This document shows, one piece after another, positions 6,247-9,319 of a stretch of 9,319 bases of DNA. Each line of letters starts with the position of its first letter. Positions within the stretch are counted from its first letter, which is position 1. The notes below the pieces were generated by a model. That model was given only the letters and a program-made list of their open reading frames with translations. It was not told where the DNA came from and searched no databases. The stretch is from Actinomycetes bacterium (GTDB lineage Bacteria; Actinomycetota; Acidimicrobiia; UBA5794), in assembly GCA_030598305.1 (NCBI GenBank), contig JAUVQC010000035.1, positions 1 to 9,319 on the forward strand. The letters run 5' to 3'. Both the position numbers and the translations under genes were made by a program.

Positions 6247-7029
6247 CTACGAGCTGAGCGTCGCCCTTGCCAGATCGTGCACGGCGGTGCCGAAGGCGAC
6301 GATATCGGCGTTTGCACAACCGTCGGGTGGGAGGACCGCTCCCTGCCAGCCCTCCAGATGCCACGTGCTGCCTTCGACAGGGGGCCGTTGACCCCAAGAG
6401 TCTTCGTACGGCCATGGGTTCGCATAGAAGTACGACTCGTTCGCCGGGTAGAAGCCGACAGCGATCTGTGCCGAGGCCTCGCTGTCGCCGTTCGGAACCA
6501 TCTTCGGCGAGTACCACTCGGTGGCTATGTCGAAGCCGTGGGGCCACAGGTGCGGTCCGGCGACCTCGCCGGGGACCGATGCGTTCATCTCCTCGAAGGC
6601 GGTCGACGCGTATGAAGCCGCGGCGAGGAACGCTGCGGCGTGGTCCCGGTTGTATGGAAGGTCATCTGACGTGCCGAAACGATCCGTGTCTGCGTCGATC
6701 TCGGAGCCGTGCGCCGCTGCCGCAGCAAGCATGGCATCGCCGATGGATCGCGACGATGGACCGCCGCTGATGTCGATCCGCTCTGTGTCGTCGCCCGTCG
6801 TGATGACAATCTCGTGCGCTACGAGGTCGATCGTGCCAACAAGTCCCGTACCGTCAGCAAGCGGCGTCGGTGCGGTCGCCAGTCCGCTGGACGTGATGGT
6901 CATCGACACATGATCCCATCTGTCATCGGGTGTGGCTCCAGCTCGGGGTATGGCAGTGAGCGCGTGACCGTAGGCCTGGAGTGTTGCGCGGGTATCCGCC
7001 CAGTCATCTGGAAGCGGTGGCATCGTCAT
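6247..7029 (-). CDS. DUF5996 family protein
   Basis: The 260-residue soluble protein looks like DUF5996. It opens with a Trp-rich start ([17 protein letters not shown]), then [18 protein letters not shown], where the family usually has HWW...vt.rGl. A central [15 protein letters not shown] segment (about 167-181) matches the family's F.WG.FDLA block. The late [18 protein letters not shown] segment (about 203-220) matches the GFWPG...FYaYayPeP block. The match is recognisable but divergent, and the family has no established function. No membrane helices or signal peptide are seen. The start ATG 7029 has AGGAG with 5-nt spacing; an ATG two codons later is a possible alternative. It follows the oxidase operon after a 46-nt gap that holds a perfect palindrome, so it could be co-transcribed or separately controlled. 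Confidence 0.65.
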   Translation of the reverse strand: MTMPPLPDDWADTRATLQAYGHALTAIPRAGATPDDRWDHVSMTITSSGLATAPTPLADGTGLVGTIDLVAHEIVITTGDDTERIDISGGPSSRSIGDAMLAAAAAHGSEIDADTDRFGTSDDLPYNRDHAAAFLAAASYASTAFEEMNASVPGEVAGPHLWPHGFDIATEWYSPKMVPNGDSEASAQIAVGFYPANESYFYANPWPYEDSWGQRPPVEGSTWHLEGWQGAVLPPDGCANADIVAFGTAVHDLARATLSS

Positions 7030-7044
7030 GATCTCTCCTCAGGT

Positions 7045-7065
7045 CGTTGGTTGAGTCAACCAACG
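7045..7065. repeat. Perfect 21-nt palindrome between the cupredoxin and DUF5996 genes
   Basis: CGTTGGTTGA and TCAACCAACG are exact reverse complements separated by one base (G at 7055). The palindrome begins 10 bp after the cupredoxin stop and ends 15 bp before the DUF5996 ATG, just ahead of its Shine-Dalgarno. There is no T-tract on either strand, so an intrinsic terminator is unlikely. The size and symmetry suit a dimeric repressor operator (MarR- or TetR-like in form), but an mRNA stem affecting processing or translation is also possible. Confidence 0.6.
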
Positions 7066-7075
7066 CGAGGAGACT

Positions 7076-7654
7076 TCATTCCGCGTCAGCGCCCGCCTTC
7101 TTCCTGTCACCCGTTTCGAGGTACTGCGACACATCGGGCTCCTTGTCGAGCACGCGCACGACGTTGAGTCCGATCCAAAGGATGATCCCCACCGCAAGGC
7201 CGAATCCGAAGACGGGATAGGCGATGATCGCGAAGTCGTAGTCACGGGGCTGGATGTTGAGCGTGATCCCCCCTGATGGATGCAGGCTGCACGCGAACAC
7301 ACCGCCGTATGCCGGTTGCAACTCGAAACGTCGAACCGTGTTGGGCGGTACGTACCAGCTTCCGAGGGTGTGGGGAACGTCATCCCTGTTGTCGAGGACG
7401 AGTGTGTCATCGGCATAGAACGTCCATGTGGGTGGGATCTCGAGTGGATTCTCACCCTGCTCGATGAGATCCCACGAACCGGGCGGGATATCGACGATGT
7501 GTACGGTCGGCTCGCGCGAACCAGACGTGTAGATCAGGAGCGCAATCGACGAGAGGACGAAAACAAGGAATGTCGAGCCGGCGACCAGGAGGAACGCCTC
7601 GGTCCACTTCCGACGCTTGGTGTAGGTCTTCGTACCCGAATCGGGTTCAGTCAT
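7076..7654 (-). CDS. Membrane-anchored cupredoxin-like subunit of the oxidase cluster
   Basis: The 192-residue protein has a transmembrane helix at about 19-43, an extracytoplasmic beta-rich domain (about 48-137) and a second helix at about 141-166 with a charged cytoplasmic tail. The domain shows a type-1-like copper site: His95 (VPHT), Cys122 and His125 (CSLH). The position five residues after the second His, which is Met in plastocyanin, is Ile130 here. There is no CxxxCxxxH CuA motif, so this is not an ordinary subunit II. The start codon directly abuts the subunit III stop (TAGATG) with little Shine-Dalgarno, so translation is probably coupled. Its place in the operon suggests it delivers electrons to the oxidase or helps in copper handling; both are inference. 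A conventional subunit II could lie outside the window. Confidence 0.7.
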   Translation of the reverse strand: MTEPDSGTKTYTKRRKWTEAFLLVAGSTFLVFVLSSIALLIYTSGSREPTVHIVDIPPGSWDLIEQGENPLEIPPTWTFYADDTLVLDNRDDVPHTLGSWYVPPNTVRRFELQPAYGGVFACSLHPSGGITLNIQPRDYDFAIIAYPVFGFGLAVGIILWIGLNVVRVLDKEPDVSQYLETGDRKKAGADAE

Positions 7655-8242
7655 CTAGAAAAGATACAGCGTCGGGTAGATGATCACCCACGCAAGGTCG
7701 ACGAAGTGCCAGTACTTGACGACGCCTTCGACTCCCCAGTACTCCTTGGAACCGAAGTGACCCTTGAGGCCGAGGTACAGCACGATTCCCAGCGCCGCAA
7801 GGCCTGTGATCACATGGAACGCATGCAGGCCGATCAGCATGAAGTAGGCCGATCCGTATGGTGTGCCGGGCGGGTAGAAGTGGATGGCTTCTTGAAGTTC
7901 GATCACGACGCCGCCGAGGAAGATCAGACCCATCACGATCGTGCTGATCGTAAAGATGATGAAATTCCGACGATGGTTGTAGCGAATGGATGTCTCTGCG
8001 AGATACGCACTCACCGACGAAACGAGTAGGACAATGGTGAGCAGCAGGGCGAGGGACTGGTTGAGCTCATCGGGCCGCGACGTCCCGGTCGTGAAGTACC
8101 TCGCGGCAAGGAACGCCGCGAAGAGGAAGGACTCCGAAACGAGGAAGAGCCACAGGCCGATGCGATTCGCTCGCGGCTGGAAGGACATGTCCTGGTGATA
8201 CTCGGCAGGTGCCGTCTCGGCAGGTGATGTATCTGTGGTCAT
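7655..8242 (-). CDS. ctaE: Cytochrome c oxidase subunit III
   Basis: This is an integral membrane subunit of the haem-copper oxidase, thought to stabilise subunit I and its proton uptake. At 195 residues it has the short five-helix bacterial form rather than the seven-helix one. Family landmarks are WLFLVSESFLF with Glu37, the HFYPPGTPYGSAYFMLIGLHAFHV block and the C-terminal YWHFVDLAWVIIYPTLYLF. It starts at ATG 8242, overlapping the stop of the preceding small subunit by one base (TGATG). An alternative ATG 18 codons downstream is possible but would break that coupling. The stop abuts the cupredoxin start. Confidence 0.93.
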   Translation of the reverse strand: MTTDTSPAETAPAEYHQDMSFQPRANRIGLWLFLVSESFLFAAFLAARYFTTGTSRPDELNQSLALLLTIVLLVSSVSAYLAETSIRYNHRRNFIIFTISTIVMGLIFLGGVVIELQEAIHFYPPGTPYGSAYFMLIGLHAFHVITGLAALGIVLYLGLKGHFGSKEYWGVEGVVKYWHFVDLAWVIIYPTLYLF

Positions 8243-8469
8243 CAGTGTTCACCGTCCCCGAATACGGCTCGGATGTGCATGAACGAATCGAGGATGATCC
8301 AGCCCTTGAGGGCAACGAACGGAAGCAGAGGGAGCAGCGGGTTCTCAAAGGAGACCGCCACGTAGAACTCGACAATCGTAAGCACGGCAAGGATGGCCGC
8401 CGCGATAAGGCCCTTGCGGGTCGCCTTCTTCAATCCATCGGTGTCGATGGTCAACTCTTCAGTCGTCAT
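8242..8469 (-). CDS. Cytochrome c oxidase subunit IV (CyoD/COX4_pro-like)
   Basis: This 75-residue accessory subunit has helices at about 20-41 and 44-62. The TIVEFYVAV segment and the KGWIILDSFMHIR ending are typical of the prokaryotic subunit IV family (PF03626-like), whose members help assemble or stabilise the oxidase. It has two helices where CyoD has three, which is common for actinobacterial and Gram-positive versions. The ATG at 8469 overlaps the subunit I stop by four bases and has an excellent Shine-Dalgarno (GAGGAGGTG) inside the subunit I coding end. Confidence 0.85.
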   Translation of the reverse strand: MTTEELTIDTDGLKKATRKGLIAAAILAVLTIVEFYVAVSFENPLLPLLPFVALKGWIILDSFMHIRAVFGDGEH

Positions 8470-9319
8470 ACCAACACCTCCTCAGTGGATGTGTCTGGTT
8501 CTGTGGCTCCGCTGGCATCAGGGAACACGACGTACGGTGCATCGTCGATGCCGTAGTCGTACGGGTGTCCAACGATGACCGGCTGGGAAAGGAAATTATG
8601 GTGAGAGGGCGGTGATGACACCTGCCATTCGAGGGTTCGCGCATTCCATGGATTGGACCCGGCCTTCGGTCCCTTGATGGCAGACCACACGAGGTTGCCA
8701 ACGAGCAACAGGAAACTTGTTCCGAGGATGAGCGCCGAGACCGACGCGAACATGTTCGCATTGGCATAGGCGTCCGGGTAGTCGCCCACTCTGCGGTTCA
8801 TGCCATTGATACCGACCCAGAAGAGGGGGATGAACGTCATATTGAACGCGACCGTTACCCAGACCGCAAAAATGATCCCAAGACGATCGTTGTACATCCG
8901 CCCCGTGAACTTCGGGAACCAGTAGAACAGTGCGGCGAGGAGAGCAAAGATGGCGCCGCCAACGATCGTGTAGTGGAAGTGCGCTACGACGAAATAGGTG
9001 TCGTGGAGATGGATATCCGTGGCCACGTCGGCAAGGAAGATACCCGTGATACCACCGATGAGGAAGTTGAAGAGCCATCCGAACGCGAGAACGAGCGGCG
9101 TTCTGAACCAGAGCCTCCCCTGCCACAGCGTTCCGATGATCGACAGAAAGATCACACCCGTCGGACTCGATATCGCCTCGGTGACAATCATGAACGGTCC
9201 ATGAAGGAAATCTGCCATTCCGGACGTGAACATGTGATGGGCCCACACGACCACCGACAAGCCGACGATCGCCAGCAGCGACGCGACAACTGCCTTGTAC
9301 GCGAACAAGGGCTTGCGCG
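8466..9319 (-). CDS. ctaD: Cytochrome c oxidase subunit I, C-terminal part (partial at the right edge)
   Basis: The catalytic haem-copper subunit reduces O2 to water and pumps protons. About 284 C-terminal residues are present, beginning RKPLFAYK; the 5' end is outside the window. Visible landmarks are the CuB ligands His-His (WAHHMF, codons 9234-9239), PTGV of helix VIII, and HDTYFVVAHFHY with the haem a3 and haem a histidines (codons 8973-8981). Hydrophobic helices follow to about 8700, then a soluble tail of about 70 residues. The residue right after PTGV, normally the K-channel lysine (bovine Lys319), is Ile here (codon 9150-9152). The third CuB histidine, the cross-linked tyrosine and the D-channel are upstream and unseen. 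A TTG at 9308 is an internal Leu codon, not a start. Confidence 0.95.
   Translation of the reverse strand, partial: RKPLFAYKAVVASLLAIVGLSVVVWAHHMFTSGMADFLHGPFMIVTEAISSPTGVIFLSIIGTLWQGRLWFRTPLVLAFGWLFNFLIGGITGIFLADVATDIHLHDTYFVVAHFHYTIVGGAIFALLAALFYWFPKFTGRMYNDRLGIIFAVWVTVAFNMTFIPLFWVGINGMNRRVGDYPDAYANANMFASVSALILGTSFLLLVGNLVWSAIKGPKAGSNPWNARTLEWQVSSPPSHHNFLSQPVIVGHPYDYGIDDAPYVVFPDASGATEPDTSTEEVLV

Noticed and set aside
6210..6425. Longer pyrophosphatase reading from 6425
   Set aside because: The extra residues are antifamily in composition and overlap the DUF5996 gene; the conserved N-terminus begins at 6209.
7280..8029. 249-residue plus-strand frame opposite the cupredoxin and subunit III genes
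   Set aside because: It is a charged shadow frame antisense to recognised membrane proteins.

Overview
The window looks like chromosomal core sequence from a high-GC actinobacterium, most likely an uncultured or marine member of Acidimicrobiia or a nearby class. That placement is inferred from three things: the domain mix (LytR-CpsA-Psr ligase, the actinobacterial Abhydrolase_9 family, DUF5996), the protein composition, and several start codons with a TANNNT -10 box 7-9 nt upstream and no Shine-Dalgarno, which fits leaderless transcripts common in Actinobacteria. I see no mobile element, CRISPR array, tRNA or rRNA.

Layout, left half (1-4304). A divergent promoter region (146-228) separates the 5' end of a minus-strand membrane protein, possibly a flippase, from a plus-strand LytR-CpsA-Psr (LCP) cell-envelope ligase. 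A small unrecognised minus-strand gene (1720-2085) converges on the LCP gene. A second divergent region (2086-2175) leads into a two-gene plus-strand unit: a four-helix 'phage holin family' (PF04020-like) membrane protein, then a membrane-anchored alpha/beta hydrolase of the Abhydrolase_9 type, coupled by a TGATG overlap.

Layout, right half (4292-9319). All seven genes lie on the minus strand and are read from the right edge leftward: cytochrome c oxidase subunit I (3' part only), a small subunit IV/CyoD-like protein, subunit III, a membrane-anchored cupredoxin, a DUF5996 protein, a family I inorganic pyrophosphatase and a GPAT/PlsC-like acyltransferase. The first four are joined by overlaps of 4 nt and 1 nt and by a 0-nt junction, so they form one tight terminal-oxidase operon. 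DUF5996 follows after a gap holding a perfect 10-bp-arm palindrome. The pyrophosphatase appears to have its own leaderless promoter and overlaps the acyltransferase by 11 nt. The acyltransferase and hydrolase genes converge and overlap at their stops.

Functionally, the right half combines respiration with pyrophosphate removal and phospholipid acylation, and the left half is envelope biology (wall glycopolymer attachment, membrane proteins, a lipase-like hydrolase). The most unusual points are two in the oxidase operon. Subunit I has Ile where A-type oxidases carry the K-channel lysine. The accompanying cupredoxin has a type-1-like His/Cys/His copper site with Ile at the axial Met position and no CuA motif.
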